In this document: in pieces, positions 52,092 through 61,253 of the stretch
How the letters are laid out: the number at the start of each line of letters is the position of its first letter
Position numbering within the stretch: the first letter of the stretch is position 1
NCBI RefSeq assembly: GCF_002910905.1
Contig: NZ_NEUE01000216.1
Coordinates: 1 to 64,000, forward strand
Reading direction: 5' to 3'
Length of the DNA stretch: 64,000 nucleotides
Origin: Streptomyces sp. SM11
GTDB lineage: Bacteria > Actinomycetota > Actinomycetes > Streptomycetales > Streptomycetaceae
Program-made: the position numbers and the translations under genes
Notes under the pieces: model-generated
Seen by the model: the letters and a program-made list of their open reading frames with translations, nothing else
Databases searched by the model: none
What the model was told of the DNA's origin: nothing

Positions 52092-53329
52092 CGGTTCCAC
52101 GGCAGGCTCACCAGTTCCTTGCAGAGGTCGTTGGTCGGTCCCATCAGGGCTACGGCCCGGGCGTCGCGCCCGAACCGGTTGATCGGATGCGTCTCCACGT
52201 AGCCCGCCGATCCCAGGAACCGGGCCACGTCCGCCACCACCCGCTCCGCCGCTTCCGAGGCGGCCAGCTTGGAGTGGAGCGTGGTCATGCCGGGGGCGGC
52301 GGAGCTGCGCCGGCCGGCCCGCTCCACCACCGCGCGGGCGGCCTCGACCTGCGTGGCCAGGTCCACCAGGCGGTGGCGTACCGCCTGGTGGGCGTAGAGC
52401 CCCCGGCGGCCGGCGTGTGCGTGGGCCGCGTCCAGCGCGGCCTGAGCGATGCCCACGGCGACGGCGCCGAGCGAGGCGCCGCTGTCGCGGACCCGGGCGA
52501 TGATGGACGCCGCGACGCCCGTCGCGCCGAGGCGTGCGGAGTCCGGCACGACGCACTCCCGTACCGACACGAACCCGGTGGCGGAGCCCCGCATCCCGGT
52601 CAGCCGCATCGTGGTGTCGGGCACCAGCCCCGGGTGTTCGCCCGGGACCAGGAAGAACGTCTGCCCGGCCGACCCGTACCCGGTGTCCCGGGAGGCGGCG
52701 GCCGGGGCCTCGTCCACCGTCTGCGCCAGCACGAGGTAGACGTCCGCGAGGCCGGCGCTGGTGGTGAAGGACTTGGCGCCGTCCAGGAGCCAGTCCCCCT
52801 CGGGCGTGCGGTGCGCCCGGGTCGCAAGGTTCTTCTTGTCGGCGCCGGCCCCGCTCTCCGACCAGGCGGAGGCCGCCAGCCACCGGCCGTCGGCCAGCTT
52901 GGGCAGCACCTCGCGGTGCTGGGCGGGTGAGCCGTTCTCCACGATCCGGCTGGTCACGGCGCAGTGCTGGAACAGCATGATCGCCGCGGAGGCGTTCACC
53001 GAGGCGACCTGCTCCACACAGGTGTTGAGAGCCACCGCGTCGGCGCCCGCACCGCCATAGCACTTCGGTACGACCAAGGCCGTCAGCCCGCTCTCGCGGA
53101 GCACCGCGACGGCTTCGCGGTCCGGCTCCCCAGTGAGGTCGGCCGCCTCGGCGCAGGCCGCCAGCCGTTCCAGGACCGGAGGTGCGGGGAGCACGGGGAC
53201 GGTGCGCGCGGTATCGTCGCGGCCGGATCGACGGGGGGCACCGGGGAACGGATCGATGGCGAAGGGGTCGGACAACGCCCCGGGGCCGATGTCGTCGCGT
53301 ACGGCGGTCAGGCTGTCAGCGGAACCCAT
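52088..53329 (-). CDS. Acyl-CoA dehydrogenase-fold flavoprotein, probably a monooxygenase
   Basis: The 413-residue protein has the three ACAD domains: LRESGLTALVVPKCYGGAGA, the flavin-contact region WSESGAGADKKNLATRAHR, and the helical C-terminus. The usual catalytic Glu before GTxxI is missing: the segment reads AVALMGPTNDLCKELVSLPW. This is typical of ACAD-fold flavin monooxygenases (DszC, nitrososynthase types), which use reduced flavin from a partner. A flavin reductase is encoded in the same operon. GAGGAGA precedes ATG 53329; the gene overlaps the preceding one by 22 bp. Confidence 0.82.
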   Translation of the reverse strand: MGSADSLTAVRDDIGPGALSDPFAIDPFPGAPRRSGRDDTARTVPVLPAPPVLERLAACAEAADLTGEPDREAVAVLRESGLTALVVPKCYGGAGADAVALNTCVEQVASVNASAAIMLFQHCAVTSRIVENGSPAQHREVLPKLADGRWLAASAWSESGAGADKKNLATRAHRTPEGDWLLDGAKSFTTSAGLADVYLVLAQTVDEAPAAASRDTGYGSAGQTFFLVPGEHPGLVPDTTMRLTGMRGSATGFVSVRECVVPDSARLGATGVAASIIARVRDSGASLGAVAVGIAQAALDAAHAHAGRRGLYAHQAVRHRLVDLATQVEAARAVVERAGRRSSAAPGMTTLHSKLAASEAAERVVADVARFLGSAGYVETHPINRFGRDARAVALMGPTNDLCKELVSLPWNR

Positions 53330-54399
53330 GGGTTCTCCTCGGATACGGCTGCGGACGGGGAGAGGTGAGCGATGGCGGCGGGCGCCTGGGCGTTCCCGGA
53401 CCGGGGGCGTGCCAGCAGCCCCCGGTACTCGACCTGCTTCTCGGCGACCGACACCCAGGCGAGCTCGCGCCGTCCGTCCGGGCGAGACGTCGAGTGGGCG
53501 GCCACCCGGACACAGCCGTCCGGGGTGCGGACCTGCAGTAGCGCGTCGGGGCCCGAGGCCGTGTGTCCCGCCAGCGACCAGGGCACGGTGCCGGTGATGC
53601 CGGCGGCGGCGCCCAGGCAGATGGCGCCGGTCAGCGCGACCGTGGGGTGCCAGGAGGGTACCGACACGGCGCGTACGTACAGGCCGCCGCCGTCCTGCGG
53701 GAGCACAGCCGCGATCTTGGGGAAGGCGCCGAACGTGTCCCAGCCCTGCGACGCGCAGACCGCGATCCGCAGCCGGGTCATGGTGTCGAACAGGCCGGGA
53801 GCGTCGCCGAAAAGGGCATCCGGCCCGTCGACGCCGAGGTGCGAGGCGTCGACGAAGGCGTACGGATTGCCCATCGACACCAGGGACACGGGCACGGATC
53901 GGCCCTCGAAGGGAACGTGGGTCACCGGCTCCCCCGTCATCAGGAGTTCAGGCAGCTCCAGCGGTGGTGAGCACAGGAAATGCGCCGTGAACCGGGTGCC
54001 GCCCCCGAAGGTCTCCTCGGTCTCGCACACCACGTTGTCACCGTTGTTGAGCACGTTGACCCGGACCCGGCACCCCGGCACCAGCGGCTGGATCATGCCG
54101 GTGCGGGCAGCCGCCTCGACGGCGGCCAGAATCGAGTGGCCGCAGGAGCCCCGGAGGTCGAAGCTGTCGTGGCTCTGCGGCAGAGACTGGACGAACCGGT
54201 AGTCCAGGTCGAAGAGCGGGTGCCGGGAGGGGCGCACGATGGCGTTCTTGAGCACATCGGCCGAGCCCTGCCGGGTCAGGTCGGCCCGCAGGTCGGCCAG
54301 CGCGCTCAGCAACTGCGGATCGGACTCCGGGAGGTCGCGGCCGTCCAGCACCGCGGTGGGACAGGGCGCGCCGGCCGCCTTGACCAAGGAGACATTCAT
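53308..54399 (-). CDS. PrpF-like isomerase (aconitate/oxalomesaconate tautomerase family)
   Basis: The 363-residue diaminopimelate-epimerase-fold protein is of the PrpF family: SHDSFDLRGSCGHSILAAVE, GTRFTAHFLCSPPLELPELL, VSMGNPYAFVDASHLG. PrpF proteins shift double bonds in unsaturated di- or tricarboxylates such as cis-aconitate or 4-oxalomesaconate. The first Cys motif (GSCGHS) is intact. It implies an unsaturated acid intermediate in the pathway. ATGA overlap with the AsnB homologue. Confidence 0.85.
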   Translation of the reverse strand: MNVSLVKAAGAPCPTAVLDGRDLPESDPQLLSALADLRADLTRQGSADVLKNAIVRPSRHPLFDLDYRFVQSLPQSHDSFDLRGSCGHSILAAVEAAARTGMIQPLVPGCRVRVNVLNNGDNVVCETEETFGGGTRFTAHFLCSPPLELPELLMTGEPVTHVPFEGRSVPVSLVSMGNPYAFVDASHLGVDGPDALFGDAPGLFDTMTRLRIAVCASQGWDTFGAFPKIAAVLPQDGGGLYVRAVSVPSWHPTVALTGAICLGAAAGITGTVPWSLAGHTASGPDALLQVRTPDGCVRVAAHSTSRPDGRRELAWVSVAEKQVEYRGLLARPRSGNAQAPAAIAHLSPSAAVSEENPWVPLTA

Positions 54400-56255
54400 C
54401 CGGCCACCACCGCCAGTTCACGGGTCGGCCGGTGCGCGCCGGCCGACGTACCGAAGAACTCGCCGCGCCACATCTGATGCGACATCAGGGCCCACAGCGC
54501 CAGCGACGTGCCGTCGGACGGCCGGGCCTCCTGCTCGGCGAACAGGGCGTCGACCACCTCGTACCGCAGCCGCCCGTCGGCCCGCAGCGCCTGCGGGGAC
54601 AGTACGTCGCGGGCCATCGCCCACAGCCGCTGCCCCGGGCTCAGCATGGCCGTGATCGGCAAGGTGAAGGGCTGCTTGGGCCGGTTCAGGACGCTGTCCG
54701 GCAGCAGCCCTTCGGCCGCCCGGTACAGCGCGCGCTTGACGCCGACGCCGGGAACGGTGCGATGCTGGTCGGGCAGGGACGCCGCGAAGCGCACCACGCT
54801 GGGCTGGCAGAACGGAAGCCGGGCCTCCACCGAGCTGGCCATCGAGAGGTGGTCGACGCGGCGCAGATGGTACGCGGGCAGCCTGTAGCGCTGTTCGATC
54901 CGGGTGATCCGCTCGAGCCGGCTGCCCTCGCCGTGGGCGAGGATGTCCATGAGGCCGGGCGGCAGCGGGGACGCGCCGGGCGTGTGGACCCGGGCGGCGT
55001 ACTCGGAGGTGTACAGCTGTCGGCGCAGGGACTCCGGCACCGCGGCCAGGTGGTCGAGGTAGGGCCCCGCCCAGTCGGCCCCCTCGGGTGCGGCGAGCGC
55101 CTGGGTCATGCGGCTGTACCCGCCGAAGAGTTCGTCGGCCGCGTCCCCGGTGAGGGCCACCTTGAACCCGGCGTCGCGTACCGCCCGGAACAGCGAGAAG
55201 GTGGAGAGCGTGATCGGGTCGGCGTTGGGCTGGCCGAGGTGGCGTACGACGTCACCCATCAGGTCGGGGAAGGTGGCCGGGTCGATTTCCACCTGGTGGT
55301 GCACCGTGCCGGTGTGCCGTGACACCTCCGAGGCGAAGGCCCGCTCGTCGCCGGGCCAGCTGCCGGCGTAGGCGATGTTGAACGTGTGCAGCGCCTCGCT
55401 CGAACCGCGGTTGAACAGGATACGGGCCGCGAGCGCGGTGACCAGGCTGGAGTCGAGACCCCCGGAGGTGATGGCCGCGACCGGCGCGTCGGCGATCAGC
55501 AGCCGGGAGACCTCGCGGGACAGCAACTCTCGCAGCGACTCGCCCGCCCGGGACAGGCTCCGCTCCTCGTCGACCGGCGGAGCGGACTCGTAACCCATAC
55601 GCCGGGAGGTGAGGCACAGGCCGTCCTCGCGGGTGACCACCGCGGTGGTCGCGGGCGGCAGGACGTCGATGCCCTCGAACATGGTCCGCTGGCCGAAGGG
55701 TGTCTTGGCCGACAGGTAGGTGTGCAGACCCAGTTCGTCCTCGTAGGGGCGAACCCCGTCGAAACCGAGCAGGGCGGGCAGCTCGGAGGCGAAGTGGAAC
55801 CGGCCGCTGCGCTCCTCCCAGTGGTAGTACAGCGGCTTCATGCCGGAGGCGTCAGTGGCGATCACCAGGCGCGGTGCTCTGCGCAGGTCCATCACGGCGA
55901 CGGAGAACATGCCGTCGAGGTGCTCGGCGAAGCCGTCCCCGTACGTCAGGTACAGCGCGGGGAGAATCGATCCGTCGCAGCGGTCCTCGAAGTGGAAGCC
56001 CTGGCGCATGAGTTCGGTGCGCAGCCGGTCGTGGTTGTAGAGCTCGCCGTTGAAGACGACGGTGACGTCGCCCGATCGGTAGGGCTGAGCCCCGCCTTCG
56101 GGGTCCATGATCGAGAGTCGGTTGTTGCCGAGGGCCCAGCCGGACTGCCGGGCGAAGGACTGGGCATCGGGGCCGCCGTGGTGCTGGAGGGCGGCGACCC
56201 GGCGCAGCTCGTCATCGGTGGTACGGGCGTGGAGGGATCCGTGGATTCGGCACAT
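54396..56255 (-). CDS. Asparagine synthetase B-like amidotransferase
   Basis: The 619-residue protein has the Ntn glutaminase domain with Cys2 (MCRIHGSLHARTTDDELRRV; also RLSIMD, VVFNGELYNHDRL) and the synthetase domain with the PPi-loop SGGLDSSLVTALAAR and LTGDAADELFGGYSRM. It transfers glutamine ammonia to an adenylated carboxylate. In clusters such homologues amidate unusual acids, make beta-lactam-like rings or activate carboxylates. Second gene of this arm, 8 bp after the bicupin. Confidence 0.92.
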   Translation of the reverse strand: MCRIHGSLHARTTDDELRRVAALQHHGGPDAQSFARQSGWALGNNRLSIMDPEGGAQPYRSGDVTVVFNGELYNHDRLRTELMRQGFHFEDRCDGSILPALYLTYGDGFAEHLDGMFSVAVMDLRRAPRLVIATDASGMKPLYYHWEERSGRFHFASELPALLGFDGVRPYEDELGLHTYLSAKTPFGQRTMFEGIDVLPPATTAVVTREDGLCLTSRRMGYESAPPVDEERSLSRAGESLRELLSREVSRLLIADAPVAAITSGGLDSSLVTALAARILFNRGSSEALHTFNIAYAGSWPGDERAFASEVSRHTGTVHHQVEIDPATFPDLMGDVVRHLGQPNADPITLSTFSLFRAVRDAGFKVALTGDAADELFGGYSRMTQALAAPEGADWAGPYLDHLAAVPESLRRQLYTSEYAARVHTPGASPLPPGLMDILAHGEGSRLERITRIEQRYRLPAYHLRRVDHLSMASSVEARLPFCQPSVVRFAASLPDQHRTVPGVGVKRALYRAAEGLLPDSVLNRPKQPFTLPITAMLSPGQRLWAMARDVLSPQALRADGRLRYEVVDALFAEQEARPSDGTSLALWALMSHQMWRGEFFGTSAGAHRPTRELAVVAG

Positions 56256-56263
56256 GGCTCAGA

Positions 56264-57091
56264 TCACCTGACGTCGGAGGAGAGGCCGGCGGCGGAATAG
56301 AGCGCCGGGTCAAAGGGACTGGGGCCCCCACAGGTCACGAAGCGCCGGGCGTCGGGCCCCGTGTGCGGGTTGCGGGCGCCGTGCAGAACACCCGGCGCGG
56401 CGTACAGGACGTCCCCGGCGGCGACGTCGATCCAGCGGTCGCGCAGGTACATCTGGCCGATGCCCTCGAAGGCGATGAACGCCTCGTCGCTGTCGGGGTG
56501 CAGGTGGACGTTGAAGGTCTGGCCCGGCTGCTGGATGCCGCAGTGCAGGCAGAGCTGGCTGCTGCCGTTGCCCGGCCAGAAGACGAAGTTCATGGTGGCG
56601 CGGTCGGCGTCGGGGGTTATCTGGCCGGTGCCGCCGAACCCGCGCAGCTGGGTGGTCTCGTCCCAGAGCGTGGAGAACGGCTCGGGGTCGGTGCCGGGCC
56701 GGCGTCCCGCCGTGAGGGGCGTACGCCAGATGTAGACGGTCAGTCCGTCAGCGCCTGCCGTGAGGCTCAGGGCATGGCCCGTGGGGGCGTAGACGGCGTG
56801 GGACCGTTCGACGCTCCGGCTGCGGGAGCCGACCGTGGCCGTCCCCAGGCCGTCGAGGACGACCGCGGTGTTCTCCTCCTCGACGCTCGACTCGGGGCCG
56901 AAGGACTCGCCCGGGGCGATCCGGACGACGTGCAGCGTCACGTGCGTGGAGCCGACGGCAGGGCTGACCGGGGTGGCGAGTTCGGTGAGCCGGCCGGGCA
57001 GGGGGGCGAAGACGAAGTCCGCGGCGGAGATGATCCGGGCGTCCCCGAGAGAGGGAGTGGTGGGAGACGGCGAGGTGGAGGTGCGCGTCAT
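56264..57091 (-). CDS. Bicupin protein
   Basis: The 275-residue protein has two cupin barrels (STHVTLHVVRIAPGESFGPE; TFNVHLHPDSDEAFIAFEG and GVLHGARN). Only the second has a full metal site (HxH, Glu, His). The layout resembles (S)-ureidoglycine aminohydrolase and related bicupins. First gene of this operon, with CAAGGAG before ATG 57091. Could act on a ureido or amino-acid intermediate; inference from fold only. Confidence 0.8.
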   Translation of the reverse strand: MTRTSTSPSPTTPSLGDARIISAADFVFAPLPGRLTELATPVSPAVGSTHVTLHVVRIAPGESFGPESSVEEENTAVVLDGLGTATVGSRSRSVERSHAVYAPTGHALSLTAGADGLTVYIWRTPLTAGRRPGTDPEPFSTLWDETTQLRGFGGTGQITPDADRATMNFVFWPGNGSSQLCLHCGIQQPGQTFNVHLHPDSDEAFIAFEGIGQMYLRDRWIDVAAGDVLYAAPGVLHGARNPHTGPDARRFVTCGGPSPFDPALYSAAGLSSDVR

Positions 57092-57430
57092 GCGAAGTGC
57101 TCCTTGGCGAGGGAGGAGGGGCAACGCCGGGATGGAGGGTGGGCGGGACCTGATGGCGTCCTGTGATGAAAGGCTCGCGTCAACCGGTCCCGTCGCCCTC
57201 CCGCATCGCTACCGGGCCCGGGGAGGTGGCCGGGAACCGATCCGTAATCCGGCCCGCCCCGGAACGCCCGGGCACGCTCCACGGCCGGGCGGGACGGGGC
57301 GTCATGACGCAACGAGCCGGGGCCGGCGCGCACCCCGGGAAGGGTGTCTGCGCCGGCCCCGGCTCGTTCAGGCGTGGCTGTGCGTGCTGCTTCTGAGCTG
57401 CTCCGTGTCGTTCCGTGTCGTACGGCGTTG
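57092..57430. other. Intergenic between the two cluster arms
   Basis: No gene. It holds a very strong hairpin (57311-57368) that ends the EamA/Cys arm, and presumably the promoter of the bicupin-AsnB arm between 57092 and 57310; no clear -10/-35 pair is visible. Confidence 0.5.
57311..57368. terminator. 19-bp perfect stem terminator
   Basis: AACGAGCCGGGGCCGGCGC (57311-57329) pairs perfectly with 57350-57368 around a 20-nt loop that itself contains CACCC/GGGTG. It lies 62 bp past the EamA stop and probably separates the two arms. Confidence 0.85.
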
Positions 57431-58381
57431 CTACGGGCGGCTCTTCTGCGGCACGCGATCGGGGGCGACCGGTGACGTCGGCTTGGGCTTCCCGGTCCGC
57501 GACAGGGCGGAGATCCGGCCTTCCGCGAGGGCGAGCGCCGCAATGACGAGGACCCCGCCCACCGGTACGTTCCAGGACAGCGGTTCGCTCAGGGCAAGCA
57601 CCCCGACGATCACGGAGAACACCGGTACGAGGTAGTTCACGCCGGAGGCCGTGGTCGGGCCGGCGTCCGCGATCAGGCGGTTGAGCAGCGCGAAAGCGAC
57701 ACCGGTGGAGGCCGCGCCGAGGACCAGAAGGGCGAGCAGCGGCTTGGCAGTGAGGTCGCCGTGCAGGCTCCAGCCGGTCACGAACGTGGTGAGCACCACC
57801 GTGATGATGGAGGCCGCGCTGAGCTGGGCCGCGGTCACGGAGAGCGCGGGCAGCTTGTGGGGGCCGATGAAGCGGCGGATGTACACGAAGCTGACGGCGT
57901 AGCTCGCGGCCGCCCCGACGCAGGCGAGCTGGCCGCCGATCGAGCCGAAGCCGTCGGTGTTCCACGGCCCCACCACGATGATCAGCCCGAAGAACCCGCC
58001 GACCAGGCCGGTCACCTTGCGGCGCGTCGGCTTCTCCTCGGAGAGCGCGAGAGCGGCGACGCCCATGGTGATGAGCGGGGTGGCCCCCTGGATCACACCG
58101 GCGATGGTCGCGGTGGTGTGCTGCTCGCCGATGGCGAAGAGGGTGAAGGGGATGACGTTGCCGAAGACGGAGGCGACGACGATGTGTCCCCAGAGCGGGC
58201 GCGACGGCAGGGGGAGGTGCTTCACGGCGAGCATGGCGAGGACGACGAACGCGCCGACGACCAGTCGGCCGGAGGCGAGCTGGAGGGGTGCGAACGCCTC
58301 CAGTGACATCTTGATGAAGGCGAAGCTGCAGCCCCACAGGGCGGCCAGCAGACCGAAGCGGCCCCAGTTGGCGACGTTCAT
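57431..58381 (-). CDS. EamA/DMT-family exporter
   Basis: The 316-residue membrane protein has ten helices in two EamA repeats (LLAALWGCSFAFIKMSLEAF; ASTGVAFALLNRLIADAGPT). Family members export amino acids and related metabolites. In this operon it is the likely exporter or self-protection pump for the product. It follows the cupin gene by 64 bp. Confidence 0.88.
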   Translation of the reverse strand: MNVANWGRFGLLAALWGCSFAFIKMSLEAFAPLQLASGRLVVGAFVVLAMLAVKHLPLPSRPLWGHIVVASVFGNVIPFTLFAIGEQHTTATIAGVIQGATPLITMGVAALALSEEKPTRRKVTGLVGGFFGLIIVVGPWNTDGFGSIGGQLACVGAAASYAVSFVYIRRFIGPHKLPALSVTAAQLSAASIITVVLTTFVTGWSLHGDLTAKPLLALLVLGAASTGVAFALLNRLIADAGPTTASGVNYLVPVFSVIVGVLALSEPLSWNVPVGGVLVIAALALAEGRISALSRTGKPKPTSPVAPDRVPQKSRP

Positions 58382-58445
58382 GCGGTGATCTCCTCGAGAG
58401 TGATGGGGGGGCGTGGCCGGTGAGCCCCGCCGGTCAGTGGTGGCG

Positions 58446-58991
58446 TTACGCGGCGGGTGCGCCGGCGGGGCCGTGGTGGTGATGGTGGCCGTCGTCGTGC
58501 GTGTGCCGGTGCGGGTGGTCGTGATCGGTGTCAGGGGCGTCGACCTCGAACTGGTCGTACTTCTCCATCAGGGCGACCATCTCCTCGCGGGAGGGACGGT
58601 TGCCGTCGGCGAGCAGGGCGGCCAGGCCCTCGAAGTAGCCCTCGCGGTGTTCGGCCGGCGTGAAGATGATCAGCATTTCGGCGAGCGAGCCGCTTTCGTT
58701 GCGGAAGCCGTGCACCGCGTTCTCCGGCACGTGCAGGAAGTCCCCGGCACGTGCGGTGCGCCAGCCGGTGCCGTCGTGCAGCCGGACTTCGCCCGTCAGT
58801 ACGTAGAAGGACTCGGAGATCCGGGAGTGGTAGTGCGGGTCCGCCCCTCCGGCCCCCGGCAGCATCGAGTGGTGGAAGAGTCCGAACCGCCCGTCGGTGG
58901 TTTCGGCGAGAGCTATGAAGCGGGTGGTCGTCGCGGTCCCGATCTCCGCCTTCACCGCGTCCGCGTAGGCACGGAACATCGCGTGGCTCAT
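58446..58991 (-). CDS. Cupin protein with His-rich tail
   Basis: The 181-residue single-domain cupin has metal ligands in ADPHYHSRISESFYVLTGE and ENAVHGFRN. The last ~30 residues are a His/Asp tail (DHDHPHRHTHDDGHHHHHGP), a natural metal-binding extension. ATG 58991 overlaps the stop of the PLP-enzyme gene (ATGA), so it is co-translated with it. It could be a dioxygenase, epimerase or isomerase. Confidence 0.8.
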   Translation of the reverse strand: MSHAMFRAYADAVKAEIGTATTTRFIALAETTDGRFGLFHHSMLPGAGGADPHYHSRISESFYVLTGEVRLHDGTGWRTARAGDFLHVPENAVHGFRNESGSLAEMLIIFTPAEHREGYFEGLAALLADGNRPSREEMVALMEKYDQFEVDAPDTDHDHPHRHTHDDGHHHHHGPAGAPAA

Positions 58992-59968
58992 GCCTGGTCC
59001 TCCCACATGCTCAGGTAGCGCTCGCCGGTGTCCGCCAGGAGGGTTACCACGATGCCGTCGGCCGACTCCGGCCTGCGGGCGACGCGCTCACTGGCGAACG
59101 CGGCCGCGCCGGACGAGACTCCGGTGAAGAGTCCCTGGCCTGCCGCCAGCCGGCGCGCGGTGAGAAGGGCGTCCTCGTCGGAGACCGTCACGACCTCGTC
59201 GATGAGGGAGACGTCGGTCGTCAGGGCGACGAATCCGCCGTTGAGCCCGGGGATGCGGTGCTGGCCCGCGTACCCCTGGGACAGAATCGGCGACTTCTCC
59301 GGCTCGACGGCTATCACGCGTACGTCCGGGTCGTGCTCCTTGAGGCTGCGTGCGACGCCGGTGAGGGTGCCGCCGGTGCCCACCCCGCACACGAAGGCAG
59401 CGATGCGCCGCCCGAGACCGGACATGGCCGCTTGGATCTCCGGCCCGGTCGTCTCGTAATGGGCTCGTACATTGTCGAGGTTCTCGTGCTGGCACGGGAA
59501 CCAGGAGCCCGGAGTGGCCGCGTGCAGTCGCTCGGCCTCGGCGATCGCCCCCGGGTAGCCGAGCGAGCTCGGCGTCTGGACGATCCGGGCCCCGAAGGCG
59601 CGCAGCAGCCTGACCCGCTCGGCCGTGGCGTTGTCCGGAAGTACGATCACGCAGCGGTAGCCACGGGAGGCGGCGAACGCGGCCAGGGAGATTCCGGTGT
59701 TCCCGGAGGTTGCCTCGATGACGGTGCCGCCGGGCCGGAGCGCGCCGCGTTCCTCGGCGGCACGCAGCATGTAGAGGGCGGCGCGGTCCTTGCTGGAGGA
59801 CATCGGGTTGGCGGACTCCAGCTTCGCCAGCACCCGGGCGCCCGGCGCCAGGTCGTGCAACCGCAGTTCCAGCAGCGGCGTGGAGCCGACGAGGTCCTCG
59901 ATGCGTGACGCGACGACGGGGCGGGCGGGAGTGACGGGGGTGAGCGGAGCGTGAGCGGTGGTGGTCAT
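58988..59968 (-). CDS. Cysteine synthase-like PLP enzyme (beta-substitution)
   Basis: The 326-residue fold-type II PLP enzyme has the Schiff-base Lys in NPMSSSKDRAALYML, the phosphate loop ATSGNTGISLAAF and GVGTGGTLTGVARSLKE. It catalyses beta-replacement on O-acetylserine or a related donor. The standard cysteine-synthase sequence NPxxSVKDR is changed to NPMSSSKDR. Located in an operon with its own O-acetyltransferase and an exporter, it more likely makes a non-protein beta-substituted alanine than cysteine. A His-rich cupin is coupled to it. Confidence 0.85.
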   Translation of the reverse strand: MTTTAHAPLTPVTPARPVVASRIEDLVGSTPLLELRLHDLAPGARVLAKLESANPMSSSKDRAALYMLRAAEERGALRPGGTVIEATSGNTGISLAAFAASRGYRCVIVLPDNATAERVRLLRAFGARIVQTPSSLGYPGAIAEAERLHAATPGSWFPCQHENLDNVRAHYETTGPEIQAAMSGLGRRIAAFVCGVGTGGTLTGVARSLKEHDPDVRVIAVEPEKSPILSQGYAGQHRIPGLNGGFVALTTDVSLIDEVVTVSDEDALLTARRLAAGQGLFTGVSSGAAAFASERVARRPESADGIVVTLLADTGERYLSMWEDQA

Positions 59969-60026
59969 GGCTGCATCTCTCGCAATCGGGGCAGTCGGGG
60001 CAGTCGGGGAGAGGAGGTCCTGGGTG

Positions 60027-60743
60027 TCACCAGGAACCGGCGGAGGCGATGACGGTGAAGACGTCCTCCATGAGCTCCGGCCGCCGACCGGGCTCCTTGA
60101 TGACGGCGGTGGGCGCGAGCACCCGGGCACCGCCCGGGACGCCCTTGTTGACCAGGGCCTGGGCACCGATGACCGCCCGGTCCCCGACGGTCACGGGCCC
60201 GAGGACGGTGGCGTTGGCCCCGAGGACGACGCCGCTGCCGACGACGGGATGACGGCGGTCGCCCTCGGGCCGCTTGTTGTCGCTCCACCAGCCGACCGCG
60301 CCCAGCGTGACCTGGTGGTACATCGTCACGTCGTCACCGACGACGGCCGTCTCCCCGATCACGACTCCGGCGCCGTGGTCGATGAAGACTCTGCGGCCCA
60401 GCACGGCCCCGGGGTGGATCTCGACGGCCGTCACCCGGCGTGCCCACCGGGCCAGCAGCCTGGCCGGGATGCGCCGGCCGCGACCGTGCAGACGGTGAGC
60501 GACGCGGTGGGCCCACAGTGCGGTGAGCGCGGGGTGGAGGATCGCCTCCTTCCTGCCCCGCACGGAGGGGTCACGGGCCACGACGACAGCGAGGTCCTCG
60601 CGCAGCGCCGCGAGCAGGCGGGGAGTGGGGGACGCGGGAGTGGCGATCGGTCCCTCGGACGCGCCGGCGGACGCGGAGGCGGTGCCGAGTGCGGGACCGA
60701 GGGCCGGATTCGATTCCGGTTTCGTCGGACTGAGCAGGCTCAT
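60027..60743 (-). CDS. Serine O-acetyltransferase (CysE-like)
   Basis: The 238-residue protein has the SAT N-terminal helices (LAVVVARDPSVRGRKEAILH) and a left-handed beta helix (HPGAVLGRRVFIDHGAGVVI, GETAVVGDDVTMYHQVTLGA) with the catalytic His residues DHG and YHQ. It acetylates serine (or homoserine) using acetyl-CoA and so supplies the next enzyme in the operon. The N-terminal ~40 residues are Ala/Pro-rich and not conserved. CCTGGAG precedes ATG 60743. First gene of this arm. Confidence 0.9.
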   Translation of the reverse strand: MSLLSPTKPESNPALGPALGTASASAGASEGPIATPASPTPRLLAALREDLAVVVARDPSVRGRKEAILHPALTALWAHRVAHRLHGRGRRIPARLLARWARRVTAVEIHPGAVLGRRVFIDHGAGVVIGETAVVGDDVTMYHQVTLGAVGWWSDNKRPEGDRRHPVVGSGVVLGANATVLGPVTVGDRAVIGAQALVNKGVPGGARVLAPTAVIKEPGRRPELMEDVFTVIASAGSW

Positions 60744-61013
60744 CGTGGCTCCAGGGGCGGTGTCGGCCTCATGACTGGAGCAGAGCGTGCCCGGCGGGCT
60801 TCCCGCTGGAGTCCCACCGCGTTCCCACCAGGCGGGAGCGCGTCCGAGGCCGCATGGAAGGCGAAGGGAACAGCGCGGGAAACTTTCGGGAACGACACGG
60901 CCCACACTCGCCTGAACGCCGCGCGACCGTCCGTCGGACAGCCGGCCCGTTGCCGCGTCGACGGACGCCGCGGCCCCGTTCTCTCCCCCCACCCGAGCAG
61001 AAGGAGTTCTCCC

Positions 61014-61253
61014 GTGCCTGTGATTTCCGTCGACTGGTGGAAAGGGAACGACCGTGCACACCGCCAGGAGCTGGTCGAGGAATTGACCGCCTGTGTGTCC
61101 CGGATAGCCGGATGTCCTGAGGAGGCCGTCACTGTCATCGTGCGGGATGTGGAGCCCGACCACTGGGGGAAGGGCGGCGTGCTCGCCGACGCGCTCCTCG
61201 CGGGCGCCGCTTCCCGGCCCGGTCCGCAGGACACCGGAGGACAGCAGCCATGA
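61014..61253 (+). CDS. 4-oxalocrotonate tautomerase-like protein
   Basis: The 79-residue tautomerase-superfamily protein begins MPVISVDWW, placing the catalytic Pro directly after the start (GTG 61014, AAGGAG upstream). The middle (VSRIAGCPEEAVTVIVRDVE) matches the family, and WGKGG is the usual end motif. It is divergent from the acetyltransferase gene, and its stop overlaps the next ATG. It would tautomerise an enol/keto acid of the pathway. Confidence 0.8.
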   Translation: MPVISVDWWKGNDRAHRQELVEELTACVSRIAGCPEEAVTVIVRDVEPDHWGKGGVLADALLAGAASRPGPQDTGGQQP

